From positions 1-64,000 of the forward strand of contig CAKRNG010000005.1 in NCBI GenBank assembly GCA_934370925.1: a stretch of DNA of 64,000 nucleotides. Reading direction: 5' to 3'. The notes under the pieces are model-generated. The model was not told where the DNA came from. It did not search any database and saw only the letters and a list, made by a program, of their open reading frames with translations. Source of the DNA: an uncultured Lacticaseibacillus sp. (GTDB lineage: Bacteria; Bacillota; Bacilli; Lactobacillales; Lactobacillaceae). A program made the position numbers and the translations under genes. The first letter of the stretch is position 1. The number at the start of each line of letters is the position of its first letter. This document shows positions 25,209 through 33,172 of this stretch, piece by piece.

Positions 25209-26624
25209 CTAGTTATTGTTCTTAAAAATCTGCTGAAAAACGTCTTTCCAGCCCATTTTTTCGTGATTTTTTAATCTTTTGACCGTTGTTTGTGTCCGCA
25301 TACTCATTGGGACACCCCCACAACATTGGTCATCGTGTGGGCGTGACGCACTATCAAAGACCTGCATCAACGCTGCCCGAAAACAATCTGGCGTCTGCAA
25401 GAAGCTTGCCACTTCCTGCACACTCTCCGCACGAATGGCTAATCGTTGCTGTAATTCCGCCTCAACCCGCGACTTTGGGAAGCCGAGCCGTTGATAACTA
25501 CCAATCAACTGTAACTGCGGATCAGGGCTCATCGCGTACGCATTCGGATTCGCATACACCGCGTCAATCAACGTTTTGGTGGGCAGCGCGGCAGCATATT
25601 GCACGGCGCGCTGCAAATCACTAGGCGTATAGAGAAGTGCCGTTACAGCAAACGCCCCGTCACGCCCCGCCCGTCCAATGGCTTGAATGTATGCCGTCAA
25701 TGTTTCTGGCACCCCAAGATAAATAACGAGCCGAATGTCCGGCTTGTCGACCCCCATCCCAAACGCGCTCGTGGCACAAATGACGTCTATTTCATTCGTG
25801 AGAAACTGACGCTCCCGTAACATACGCGTATGGGCATCTAAATCCGCGTGATAAAAGGCAGCACGCTTGCCCGTCTTCTGCACCCGCACGGCCATTTCCT
25901 CTGCCAGTCGTTTGGTGTTGCAATAAATCACTGCGGGGCCTTCTAACTGTTCAAGCAGTCCTAATGCCCGTGCACTCACTTCTGCTGGCGTTATCAATTG
26001 TTCAACGCCCATGAATAGATTGGGGCGATCCACACTTAACGTCACCGTCTTTGGATTCTGTAGCTGCAATTCACGCTGTATCACTTCCTGCACGGAAACA
26101 GGTGCGGTAGCGGTTAGTGCCAAAACTGAGCGCGGCCGAATCGCCTCCCGCACACGCCCTAACTGTAAATATGCGGGGCGAAAGTCTGGTCCCCACTGAA
26201 AGATACAATGGGCTTCATCCACCACAAGCAATTGCACCTGTGCTTGCCGCAATGCAGTTTGCACATCCCCTCTTTGCAACATTTCGGGCGCAATAAATAA
26301 GAAGTTCAGCTGGTTGACCTGCGCCAATATTTCGCGGATACCCTCTGGCGCCAACGTTGAATTCAACGCCACCGCGTGCTTTGCGCCAAGGCTCTGCAAA
26401 CGTAAAACTTGATCGCGCATTAACGCTAGTAATGGTTCAACGACCACTGTCAAGCCGCCACGAATAACTTCTGGCAACTGATAACAAAGGGTTTTCCCCC
26501 CACCAGTCGGCAGAATACCCAAAACATCGCGTCCCGCCAGTACCGCCTCAATAATGGCTTCCTGACCGGGTTTGAAACTGGAAAGGCCTAGTTGTCCCAG
26601 TGCCCGTTCAATTTGTTCACTCAT
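25209..26624 (-). CDS. recQ: RecQ-family ATP-dependent DNA helicase (RecS-like, short form)
   Basis: It is a 3'-5' superfamily 2 helicase. The motifs are GILPTGGGKTLCYQLP (Walker A), DEAHCIFQWGPDFR, ALTATA, and QAIGRAGRDG. The C-terminal region carries a Cys cluster (CFRAAL...DDQCCGG), probably the RecQ zinc site, but there is no HRDC domain, so at 471 residues it is the short RecS-type. Its start overlaps the ypbB stop in ATGAGTGA, indicating translational coupling. Confidence 0.92.
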   Translation of the reverse strand: MSEQIERALGQLGLSSFKPGQEAIIEAVLAGRDVLGILPTGGGKTLCYQLPEVIRGGLTVVVEPLLALMRDQVLRLQSLGAKHAVALNSTLAPEGIREILAQVNQLNFLFIAPEMLQRGDVQTALRQAQVQLLVVDEAHCIFQWGPDFRPAYLQLGRVREAIRPRSVLALTATAPVSVQEVIQRELQLQNPKTVTLSVDRPNLFMGVEQLITPAEVSARALGLLEQLEGPAVIYCNTKRLAEEMAVRVQKTGKRAAFYHADLDAHTRMLRERQFLTNEIDVICATSAFGMGVDKPDIRLVIYLGVPETLTAYIQAIGRAGRDGAFAVTALLYTPSDLQRAVQYAAALPTKTLIDAVYANPNAYAMSPDPQLQLIGSYQRLGFPKSRVEAELQQRLAIRAESVQEVASFLQTPDCFRAALMQVFDSASRPHDDQCCGGVPMSMRTQTTVKRLKNHEKMGWKDVFQQIFKNNN

Positions 26625-27609
26625 CCTGGGACTCCTTCCGTAACTGCCAAATTTGGAATAATCGAACCTGCATAAACGTCAACGATTCTGCTCGCTGCAT
26701 CAACGTCTGATAATCCCGGATACCTTGCTGCCAAGCCTGTGTCAACACATCTAATGTCGTTTGGGGCATTAATTCCGCTGGGTTGATTGGCGTTCCCAGC
26801 ATGGCTTCTAGCTGAATATATTCATTAATTGTACTTTCTTTACGCCGAACCTGTGTGGCAATGGTTGCAACGGGCACGCCCTCTTTGAAACGAGCAACAC
26901 AAGCTAACGCACCTTGGGACAGATTGGTCACTGGTCCACCCCATAGCATCGCCAAGGCCGGATACTGCGCTGTTTTTGTCGCGATTTCATTCAGTAAACT
27001 TGACATCGCAGTGATCCCCGTCAACGGTGTCTCTGCCGTGTCGGACAGGGATCCGTTGTACGCATGACCCACGAGTTGCCGTGCTAAATAATCTGCCTGT
27101 GCTTCTGGGAGCGCCGTAAACGCCGCCGTTAACTCATCAACAATCGCTGACAATTGCTTATGCCACTGTCGGTACCAGTTACGCACCCAAGTCTGCGTTC
27201 CCCAATCTGAGGTCACGGGGGCATATTGGCGATTCTGGGCTAACCCTTCCGACACCACTTGCACGCCCAAAAAGAAGCGATCCGTAAATTTCGTTGCGTC
27301 ATATTCACGGTGATAATTCTCAGGCAACACTGTCCGCTCTCGAGCTGCCACTTGCTCACGTACTCCAAGTGGCGTCAGGTAAACCCGCTCATCAGCCATC
27401 ACGGTGAGCCCCCGCTGCGTCAATTGTTCAATCTGTTGCAGAAACTGCTGCCTAGACAAGCCTTCAAGTAACCCACGCCATTGCAGAATGCCGTATTCTA
27501 GTCCTGCAAACAGCACGGACGCCGTTTTTCGTCCCCGCAACACACCAAAAACACTGAGGGGACGTCGCGGCGTCGTATCTAGTAGCTGGAGAACAATATC
27601 TTCATACAC
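26617..27609 (-). CDS. ypbB: YpbB-like helix-turn-helix protein
   Basis: The 330-residue protein is recognised mainly by its position immediately before recQ, overlapping by 8 bases, as in Bacillus. The C-terminal part resembles the YpbB helix-turn-helix domain (VPVATIATQVRRKESTINEYI near residue 235). It probably modulates or recruits the helicase, but no function is established. It starts at GTG after a weak AGGG. Confidence 0.7.
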   Translation of the reverse strand: MYEDIVLQLLDTTPRRPLSVFGVLRGRKTASVLFAGLEYGILQWRGLLEGLSRQQFLQQIEQLTQRGLTVMADERVYLTPLGVREQVAARERTVLPENYHREYDATKFTDRFFLGVQVVSEGLAQNRQYAPVTSDWGTQTWVRNWYRQWHKQLSAIVDELTAAFTALPEAQADYLARQLVGHAYNGSLSDTAETPLTGITAMSSLLNEIATKTAQYPALAMLWGGPVTNLSQGALACVARFKEGVPVATIATQVRRKESTINEYIQLEAMLGTPINPAELMPQTTLDVLTQAWQQGIRDYQTLMQRAESLTFMQVRLFQIWQLRKESQDE

Positions 27610-27638
27610 AGTGTTGCCCTACTTTCTGCCAAAAATAA

Positions 27639-27666
27639 ATAGTCGCAGACAAATGCCCACGACTAT
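27639..27666 (-). terminator. Probable terminator of ribU
   Basis: Perfect 7-bp arms ATAGTCG/CGACTAT are followed on the minus strand by TTTATTTTT. It lies 60 bases past the ribU stop. Confidence 0.5.
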
Positions 27667-27726
27667 AGATTAAGCTATTTACGTCACTTTTACCCGCCGT
27701 TTTAAGAAAAAATGGCAAATTAAAAA

Positions 27727-28302
27727 TTATCTCGTTTGTGTCGCTGCATGTTTGGCCAACCAGTAGTTAAGCGCCTTTGCGACCATCAGGAAGAGGACTG
27801 TTAGAAATGCCCCTTTAATCAGGTTAAACGGCACAACGCCAATCAGTACATACCGTATCGTACTCATTCCTAAGTGAAAATTCATCACCGCAAGATACAT
27901 CGGCATAATCAGCACCAGGTTGAGCACAGACATGATGACCGTCATGCTGAGGGTGCCCCCAATCATGCCGAACACCGCACGTGGCCAGTTATATTCACGT
28001 CGCACGAGAAGCGCTAACGGAATCATCAGACCCACGCTCGCTAAGAATGCGGCGCTATCCCCAACAAGGTTAATTAACCCCGCGCCCGTCAAAACAAAAT
28101 GGAGCAGACTACGCACAAAAGCAGTGCCAACCGCACCACGCCAACCATACAGAAGCAATGCCAGTAAAACGACAATGTCTGAAGCATCGAGCTTCAAGAA
28201 CGGAAATGCCGGTAGAATGGGCAGCTCGAACAACATTAAAACATACCCGACCGCTCCTAAGACAGCCATTCCGACAGATCGGTGTAACTTAGAACTACGC
28301 AT
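27727..28302 (-). CDS. ribU: Riboflavin ECF transporter, substrate-specific S component
   Basis: The 191-residue protein has six hydrophobic segments with the RibU pattern: LPILPAFPFLKLDASDIVVLLA after helix 1, then YGWRGAVGTAFVRSLLHF. It binds extracellular riboflavin and works with shared EcfA/EcfA'/EcfT, which are not in this window. The FMN riboswitch directly upstream confirms the substrate class. ATG 28302 is chosen over the GTG before it because GGAGG is 7 bases away. No riboflavin synthesis operon is seen. Confidence 0.93.
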   Translation of the reverse strand: MRSSKLHRSVGMAVLGAVGYVLMLFELPILPAFPFLKLDASDIVVLLALLLYGWRGAVGTAFVRSLLHFVLTGAGLINLVGDSAAFLASVGLMIPLALLVRREYNWPRAVFGMIGGTLSMTVIMSVLNLVLIMPMYLAVMNFHLGMSTIRYVLIGVVPFNLIKGAFLTVLFLMVAKALNYWLAKHAATQTR

Positions 28303-28349
28303 CACAATTCCTCCAGGTGGTTCGTCCCTGGGAGGCCAATGACGACAAA

Positions 28350-28383
28350 TAAAAACCCATCACTAAAAAACCACGTGATGGGT
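28350..28383 (-). terminator. Riboswitch-controlled terminator ahead of ribU
   Basis: Arms ACCCATCAC (28355-28363) and GTGATGGGT (28375-28383) are followed on the minus strand by TTTTTAT. It sits between the FMN aptamer and the ribU start, the expected place for ligand-dependent termination. Confidence 0.8.
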
Positions 28384-28414
28384 GTCTTTTGCATCATCAA
28401 ATACAAATAAGCCC

Positions 28415-28527
28415 CATCTTCTTCCATCTAGACTTTAACTATCGGTCCCGGAATCACACCGGGTCAACCGCAAACGCGGGTAGCAGACTTTTACTGCCGG
28501 TCGGGAATTTCACCCTGCCCTGAAGAC
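28415..28527 (-). promoter_or_regulatory. FMN riboswitch (RFN element)
   Basis: On the minus strand the RFN core is readable in order: TTCAGGGCAGGGTGAAATT, CCCGACCGGC, GTAAAAGTC, GACCCGGTG, TTCCGGGACCGA and the closing AGAAGAT. These are the conserved FMN-binding segments. With the terminator at 28350-28383 it should switch ribU off when FMN is abundant. Confidence 0.95.
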
Positions 28528-28570
28528 GAACCGTTTATTTATTTTTTGTAAGTAATTCACTTACAAACTC

Positions 28571-28599
28571 AATATATCAGCGTTGACCAGAAAATGCAA
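28571..28599 (-). promoter_or_regulatory. Promoter of the riboswitch-ribU transcript
   Basis: Minus-strand TTGCAT (28594-28599) and TATATT (28571-28576) are separated by 17 bp. A GTAAGT/ACTTAC hairpin (28544-28560) lies between it and the aptamer. Confidence 0.65.
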
Positions 28600-28619
28600 G
28601 AACGAAACAGCGACGACGC

Positions 28620-29348
28620 TTATTGTGGATCACTTAACTGACGCAGCGCAACGACTTCTGTGTGCGTGAGCTTGCGGTACTGACCAGGCTGTAAACCAGT
28701 CAGTTCAAGGGGTCCGATTGCTTCACGTGCCAGCTTCTGAACCGGAAAACCAACCGCCTTCAGCATCTTCTTGACCTGGTGATTAAGGCCTTGGTGAATC
28801 ACCAATTCAACGATTGCCGTCTGTTTCTCACGGTCACGGCTCAAAACGCGGGCGCGAGCTGGGGCCAACTTCCGACCCTCAATCGTGATGCCATCGCGCA
28901 GTGGACGCAGCGCAACCCCAGAAGGAATTCCCTTGACCTTCGCCACGTAACGCTTATCCACATTAAACTTCGGGTGCATCAGCATGTTTGCGAACTCCCC
29001 GTCGTTGGTCATAATCAACGCACCTGACGTATCGTAATCCAGGCGACCAACGGGGTACAGACGTTCCCGCACTTCTGGGAAGTAATCGGTCACGGTCCGG
29101 CGTTCCTTATTGTCAGTCACGGCGGTAATCACACTGCGCGGCTTGTAGAACAAGAAGTACTGCTTCTTTTCCTTGGTCAACGGAATGCCATCAACCGTCA
29201 CTTCATCGCTGCCGGAAACTTTCACACCCAATTGGCGGATTACTTCACCGTTCACGGTAACCCGACCCGTTGTAATCATTTCTTCAGCGTGACGACGCGA
29301 TGCGACCCCCGCTGCGGCAATGACCTTCTGTAGACGTTCTTCACTCAT
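28620..29348 (-). CDS. rluB: Pseudouridine synthase, RsuA/RluB family
   Basis: The protein modifies uridine in rRNA, most likely 23S U2605-type. An N-terminal S4 domain (RLQKVIAAAGVASRRHAEEMI) is followed by the catalytic motif VGRLDYDTSGALIMTNDGEF with the essential Asp. Length 242 is usual. It overlaps the scpB stop in ATGAGTGA and closes the ribT-scpA-scpB-rluB operon, a conserved order in Firmicutes. Confidence 0.93.
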   Translation of the reverse strand: MSEERLQKVIAAAGVASRRHAEEMITTGRVTVNGEVIRQLGVKVSGSDEVTVDGIPLTKEKKQYFLFYKPRSVITAVTDNKERRTVTDYFPEVRERLYPVGRLDYDTSGALIMTNDGEFANMLMHPKFNVDKRYVAKVKGIPSGVALRPLRDGITIEGRKLAPARARVLSRDREKQTAIVELVIHQGLNHQVKKMLKAVGFPVQKLAREAIGPLELTGLQPGQYRKLTHTEVVALRQLSDPQ

Positions 29349-29928
29349 TTGTATTCTCCGTTTCCACCGGATCCGTAACTAACGGCTCCTGGTTAAACAA
29401 GTTCTCAGGATCTGCTTCTTCTGCTCCCGTCTCTGGAAGCGGTGGTAAATCGGCCAACTGCTTCAGGCCGAAATAATCTAGGAATTCAGGCGTCGTTGCG
29501 TACATAATTGGCCGCCCCGGGGCATCTAATCGGCCCGCTTCACTCACTAGTTGACGTGCCACCAGCGTTTGAAGTGCCCCAGAACTCTGCACACCGCGAA
29601 CCTGGTCAACTTCGATTCGGGTCACTGGCTGCTGATACGCGACAATCGCTAATACTTCTAACGCTGCTTGTGAAAGCCCCGTTGCGGGGGGACCTTGGAA
29701 ATACTGACGTAAAACGGCGGCCGTCTCGGGTTTCGTGAGTAAATAGTAACGTTCTCCCGCCAACCGACAGCAAAGACCAGATTCGGTATTATCTGCTAAT
29801 CGCGCCATAAACTGCGCCATTTGTTGCCTTGCCGCCGCAACGCTCAGGCCTAATATTTGGGCCAGATTAACGAGATCAACGCCATCTTCGCCAGCTGCGT
29901 ATAAAATCGCCTCGATTTTTGCGAACAT
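29341..29928 (-). CDS. scpB: Segregation and condensation protein B
   Basis: ScpB is a paired winged-helix subunit of the SMC-ScpAB condensin. The signature AALEVLAIVAYQQPVTRIEVDQVRGV is visible near residue 100 (given here in part: LAIVAYQQPVTR, then QVRGV). The acidic C terminus ends in ENTNE. Start is ATG 29928 after GAGGAGGG. It lies 20 bases downstream of scpA. Confidence 0.95.
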   Translation of the reverse strand: MFAKIEAILYAAGEDGVDLVNLAQILGLSVAAARQQMAQFMARLADNTESGLCCRLAGERYYLLTKPETAAVLRQYFQGPPATGLSQAALEVLAIVAYQQPVTRIEVDQVRGVQSSGALQTLVARQLVSEAGRLDAPGRPIMYATTPEFLDYFGLKQLADLPPLPETGAEEADPENLFNQEPLVTDPVETENTNE

Positions 29929-29948
29929 CGTCACCCTCCTCTCAATTT

Positions 29949-30683
29949 TTAGGAAATCGCCTCAGTTGATGAATTCAGATAAACCACGATTGGTGCGTGC
30001 ATATCTTCCTGCTCACACGTAATGGCATCTTCCTTCATTAATTCAAGGATTGCCAAGAATGTCGTCACAACTTCTTGGACAGTTGGCGCACTAACCAACG
30101 CCACAAATTCACACGGTCCCGCCTGCATTAATTGCGTTCGAATTGTCGCAATCTTATCTTCCAACGAGACACTATCCGTCTCAATTCGCCGCACCGCCTG
30201 CTGGGTGGACGCAATTCGTCGCAACACGTGGTTCATTGCCGCGGTCAAATCACGTAGCTTCACCGCACCAGGTGCCAGGGGTGAAATCACGTCTTCAGGC
30301 GGCAAAGAGGCGGGTTTCGCGTATAACGCCGCCCGCTTTTCAGCCAACGTCCGCATCTCAACTGCCGCTTCTTGATAAACCTGATAGTTCAGCAATTGTG
30401 CAACCAAATCTGCCCGCGGATCAAATGCATCATCATCCGGTTCTTCCATCTCTGGTTCAGGCAATAACATCCGACTCTTCATCGCCATCAAGCTCGCGGC
30501 CATAACAAAATAATCGCCGGCCACATCCAGCGCCCGCTCCTGCATGGCGTGCAGGTATGCGAGATACTGCTCTGTGATTCGGGCGATTGGGATATCGTAA
30601 ATATCAACCTTATTTTCTTTAATCAGGTGCCACAACAAATCAAGGGGCCCTGAGAACTCATCAAGAACGAGTGTTAGTCCCAT
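29949..30683 (-). CDS. scpA: Segregation and condensation protein A
   Basis: ScpA is the kleisin subunit that bridges the SMC heads. The N-terminal FSGPLDLLWHLIKENKVDIY and the following DIPIARITEQYLAYL are diagnostic. The 244 residues match the family. AAGGAG precedes the ATG, which lies 23 bases inside the ribT frame, so the two genes overlap and are coupled. Confidence 0.95.
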   Translation of the reverse strand: MGLTLVLDEFSGPLDLLWHLIKENKVDIYDIPIARITEQYLAYLHAMQERALDVAGDYFVMAASLMAMKSRMLLPEPEMEEPDDDAFDPRADLVAQLLNYQVYQEAAVEMRTLAEKRAALYAKPASLPPEDVISPLAPGAVKLRDLTAAMNHVLRRIASTQQAVRRIETDSVSLEDKIATIRTQLMQAGPCEFVALVSAPTVQEVVTTFLAILELMKEDAITCEQEDMHAPIVVYLNSSTEAIS

Positions 30684-31056
30684 CTGGTAACTCCTTCTTG
30701 GTTTCCTTCCACCGCATAATCACGGGCGTCACTGCAATGGAACCCATAATCTTCTTATCGGGCACCTTCGCCTGCAGTTCATCCAGCACACGGTTTAGCT
30801 CATTCGCACTACGAACCGCGGGGGACAAATCAAGATGACGCACGAGCACGTAATCATCACCGGTTTCAATGCCCACAATTCCACTGAAATTACAGTTAAC
30901 GTCCGTATTCTCCTTATAAAGGTACAACACGTGCCCCTCATCGTTTTGATAGGACGCCAGCTCTGTCTGCAAATTCGTTAAATCTTTGAGGTCCTCTTCA
31001 AAGGAAAGAAACCCCATCGCGATTTTTTGATAATCCTGCTTATAATTAACGAGCAC
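30661..31056 (-). CDS. ribT: RibT-like GNAT-family protein
   Basis: The 131 residues resemble RibT, the acetyltransferase-like protein placed next to scpA in Bacillus: YKQDYQKIAMGFLSFEEDLKDL at the start, a GIVGIETGDDYVLVRHLDLSP core, then a weakly conserved acetyl-CoA-binding region. The usual RxxGxG loop is not clear (VRSANELNRVLDEL), so it may be catalytically altered. GTG 31056 is preferred because AGGTGA lies 5 bases upstream; a GTG three codons earlier is inside that site. Confidence 0.7.
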   Translation of the reverse strand: MLVNYKQDYQKIAMGFLSFEEDLKDLTNLQTELASYQNDEGHVLYLYKENTDVNCNFSGIVGIETGDDYVLVRHLDLSPAVRSANELNRVLDELQAKVPDKKIMGSIAVTPVIMRWKETKKELPDGTNTRS

Positions 31057-31078
31057 ACTTATCACCTACTTAAGACAA

Positions 31079-31107
31079 ACTTTACCATATCCATGAACAG
31101 ACAACAA
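31079..31107 (-). promoter_or_regulatory. Probable promoter of ribT-scpA-scpB-rluB
   Basis: Minus-strand TTGTTG (31102-31107) and TAAAGT (31079-31084) are separated by 17 bp in the 78-base gap between xerD and ribT. Confidence 0.45.
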
Positions 31108-31134
31108 TCTAATTCACCGAATCGTCATCTTACC

Positions 31135-32016
31135 CTACCCACGCGGATGTGTTTTATGGTAAACAGCCGCGACGTGTTCATTCGACAGATGGGTATAAAG
31201 TTGCGTTGTCGAAATATCCGCGTGGCCCAAAATTTCTTGCACCACACGTAAGTCAGCACCGTTCTCCAGCAGCTGCGTGGCAAAAGAGTGGCGCAGGGTA
31301 TGCGGTGTCACGTCTTTTGTAATCCCAATTCGCGTAATGTACGCCTTTAGATTCTTCCAAATGCCTTGGCGCGTCAGGTGCTGCCCATGAAAATTAACGA
31401 AGACGTTCTCGGGACCCCGACCATGAACTAACTTGGGACGCGCAACACTGAGATAACGGTCCACCCACGTTGCGGCTTGGGGACTGACGGGCACTAAGCG
31501 CTCTTTGTCCCCCTTCCCAATCACCTGAATGAGGTGTAACTGCAGGTGCAACTGGCTAAGTTGTAAGTTCACAATTTCGGAGACACGCATCCCTGTCGCG
31601 TACATCAACTCGAAAATTGCCCGGTCACGCACGCCAATGGGTTTTGCCAAATCGGGCGCCGCTAATAGTTGCGTAATCTCATCCGCCGAAAGTGTCGTGG
31701 GCAAATGCTTCGCAGGCTTCGGTGCATCGATAAGTTCCATAGGGTTCGCGTGAATAACACCTTGGCGCAACAAGAAACGGTAGAACTTGCGTAACGCTGA
31801 CTGTTCGCGCGCCATGCTTGTCTGGGCCAATTCATCCGCTTCGTGCGCAAAAAAATCCGCTAAGGTGTCACGCGTTTCGGGAATCGCCTTCAATTGCTGA
31901 TCCCCCAACCACACCTGAAACCGTGCTAAATCCCGCGCGTAACTGGCTTGTGTTGCTTTCGCCAATCCCCGTTCCGCATCCAAATAATGGACAAAGTTCG
32001 CAATTAAATCATCCAC
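31135..32016 (-). CDS. xerD: Site-specific tyrosine recombinase XerD
   Basis: It resolves chromosome dimers. The catalytic residues are in place: Arg in ATGMRVSEIVNL, Lys in VIGKGDKERLVP, the HTLRHSFATQLL box, the second His in LGHADISTTQLYTH, and the Tyr nucleophile in that last segment. At 293 residues it is normal. It lies between cvfB and the ribT-scpAB operon, a common setting for xerD in lactobacilli. Confidence 0.95.
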   Translation of the reverse strand: MDDLIANFVHYLDAERGLAKATQASYARDLARFQVWLGDQQLKAIPETRDTLADFFAHEADELAQTSMAREQSALRKFYRFLLRQGVIHANPMELIDAPKPAKHLPTTLSADEITQLLAAPDLAKPIGVRDRAIFELMYATGMRVSEIVNLQLSQLHLQLHLIQVIGKGDKERLVPVSPQAATWVDRYLSVARPKLVHGRGPENVFVNFHGQHLTRQGIWKNLKAYITRIGITKDVTPHTLRHSFATQLLENGADLRVVQEILGHADISTTQLYTHLSNEHVAAVYHKTHPRG

Positions 32017-32043
32017 GTCCTGAGTCCCCCATTCTTTCCTTAA

Positions 32044-32928
32044 TTATTCGGCATTTTCTTCACTTTCGCCGGGTACGAGTTCAATATAACCCTCGTGTAA
32101 GGTAATCCGCCGTGCCTTGAGTAAGTGACCCACCGCGCGCTTGAAGGCGCCCTTACTGATATCAAGTTTCCGTTTAATTTCTTCAGGTGCCGACTTGTCG
32201 GTCAGGTTCAGACGGCCATCACGACTGTGTTCCAAAACTGCCAGGACCATGCCCGCGTCATCATCGATTGCTTCAAACGCGCGTGGCTTCAGGGAGATAT
32301 TAAGGCCACCATCATCACGCACGCCAATGACACGCCCGTGAATAACTTCGCCAAGGCGTGGTTCACGATCCCGTTCATTCGGGTGGATAAAGCCAAGCTG
32401 ATGTTCGTCCGTAAAGACAAAGGTCCCCACAATCTTGTTGCGGTATACCGTTGCGGTCACGTCTTTATTCTTCATGTCCGCATGTGCACGACGAGAGAGC
32501 TGGTTGATAATGTTGCCGTCCGCAATGACCGCCCACATCCGGTTCTTCTTGTCGATGCTGAGCTTCACCATCAATCGGTCACCCCGCTGTGGCCACAAGT
32601 AGCCTTCAAGAGGTAGCTGGTCCAAGCTCACCGCAATATCTTTTTCTTCAAGACCCGCATCCACGAACACGCCTAAATCACGACGCGTCGCTACAACATC
32701 ACAGTAAGCATACTGTGATTCGCTGATCTTAGGCTTCCGCGTTGTCATGCGGGGATTGTGGTGTTCATCTTCGTATGCAAATCCCGTCACAGAGGCGCCT
32801 AGTTCGGGCACTTTTGTTTCGAACTCCGTCATATTCACAGGCATGGTAATCCCCGCAAATTGAACAAAAACAGTGTCGTCATTGACGTCTGATACTTTAC
32901 CGGTAACAAATTGACCGTTGAATTCCAT
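32044..32928 (-). CDS. cvfB: CvfB-like S1-domain RNA-binding protein (YitL family)
   Basis: The 294-residue protein has tandem S1-like OB folds (DVVATRRDLGVFVDAGL and GRVIGVRDDGGLNISL are the recognisable cores) and a C-terminal winged helix (SKGAFKRAVGHLLKARRI). CvfB proteins affect virulence or stress gene expression in other Gram-positives, though the RNA target is not established. ATG 32928 is chosen for its GGGAGA site; the upstream frame lacks one. Confidence 0.88.
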   Translation of the reverse strand: MEFNGQFVTGKVSDVNDDTVFVQFAGITMPVNMTEFETKVPELGASVTGFAYEDEHHNPRMTTRKPKISESQYAYCDVVATRRDLGVFVDAGLEEKDIAVSLDQLPLEGYLWPQRGDRLMVKLSIDKKNRMWAVIADGNIINQLSRRAHADMKNKDVTATVYRNKIVGTFVFTDEHQLGFIHPNERDREPRLGEVIHGRVIGVRDDGGLNISLKPRAFEAIDDDAGMVLAVLEHSRDGRLNLTDKSAPEEIKRKLDISKGAFKRAVGHLLKARRITLHEGYIELVPGESEENAE

Positions 32929-33107
32929 TATTAAAAATCTCCCTTTATCTTTTATATGTACGGGATTGCACCAAAAGTCGGCACATGGTATCGAACGGCA
33001 CATTTAAAGGTGACACACTAACCTTGTCCGTTCGCATGTTTTTGACTGACGGCGCAATCCCACTTAAGTCAACCTATGTGGGTGCTGCTTTCAACTTTAA
33101 CAAACAA

Positions 33108-33138
33108 AGAAGCCCAGAACCATAGATTCTGGACTTCT
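33108..33138. terminator. Intrinsic terminator of the pfkA-pyk operon
   Basis: Arms AGAAGCCCAGAA (33108-33119) and TTCTGGACTTCT (33127-33138) are flanked by A- and T-rich tracts on both sides. Confidence 0.75.
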
Positions 33139-33155
33139 CTTTTTTAATTCTAATC

Positions 33156-33169
33156 GTAAACGCGTTTAC
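33156..33169. promoter_or_regulatory. Perfect 14-bp palindrome just past the pyk stop (cre-like)
   Basis: GTAAACGCGTTTAC is perfectly symmetrical and, with flanks, resembles a CcpA site half (TGTAAACG) but has a CGCG centre, two bases longer than the usual 14-bp cre. Its position downstream of the gene argues against ordinary control; it may also belong to the terminator context. Confidence 0.3.
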
Positions 33170-33172
33170 AGA

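Larger units (their letters stand above)
32929..33172. other. Intergenic region between cvfB and pyk
   Basis: It holds the pyk terminator and the palindrome at 33156-33169. The remaining roughly 150 bases contain a GTGACACAC/GTGTC-like inverted pair but no convincing promoter for cvfB and no ORF. Confidence 0.45.
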
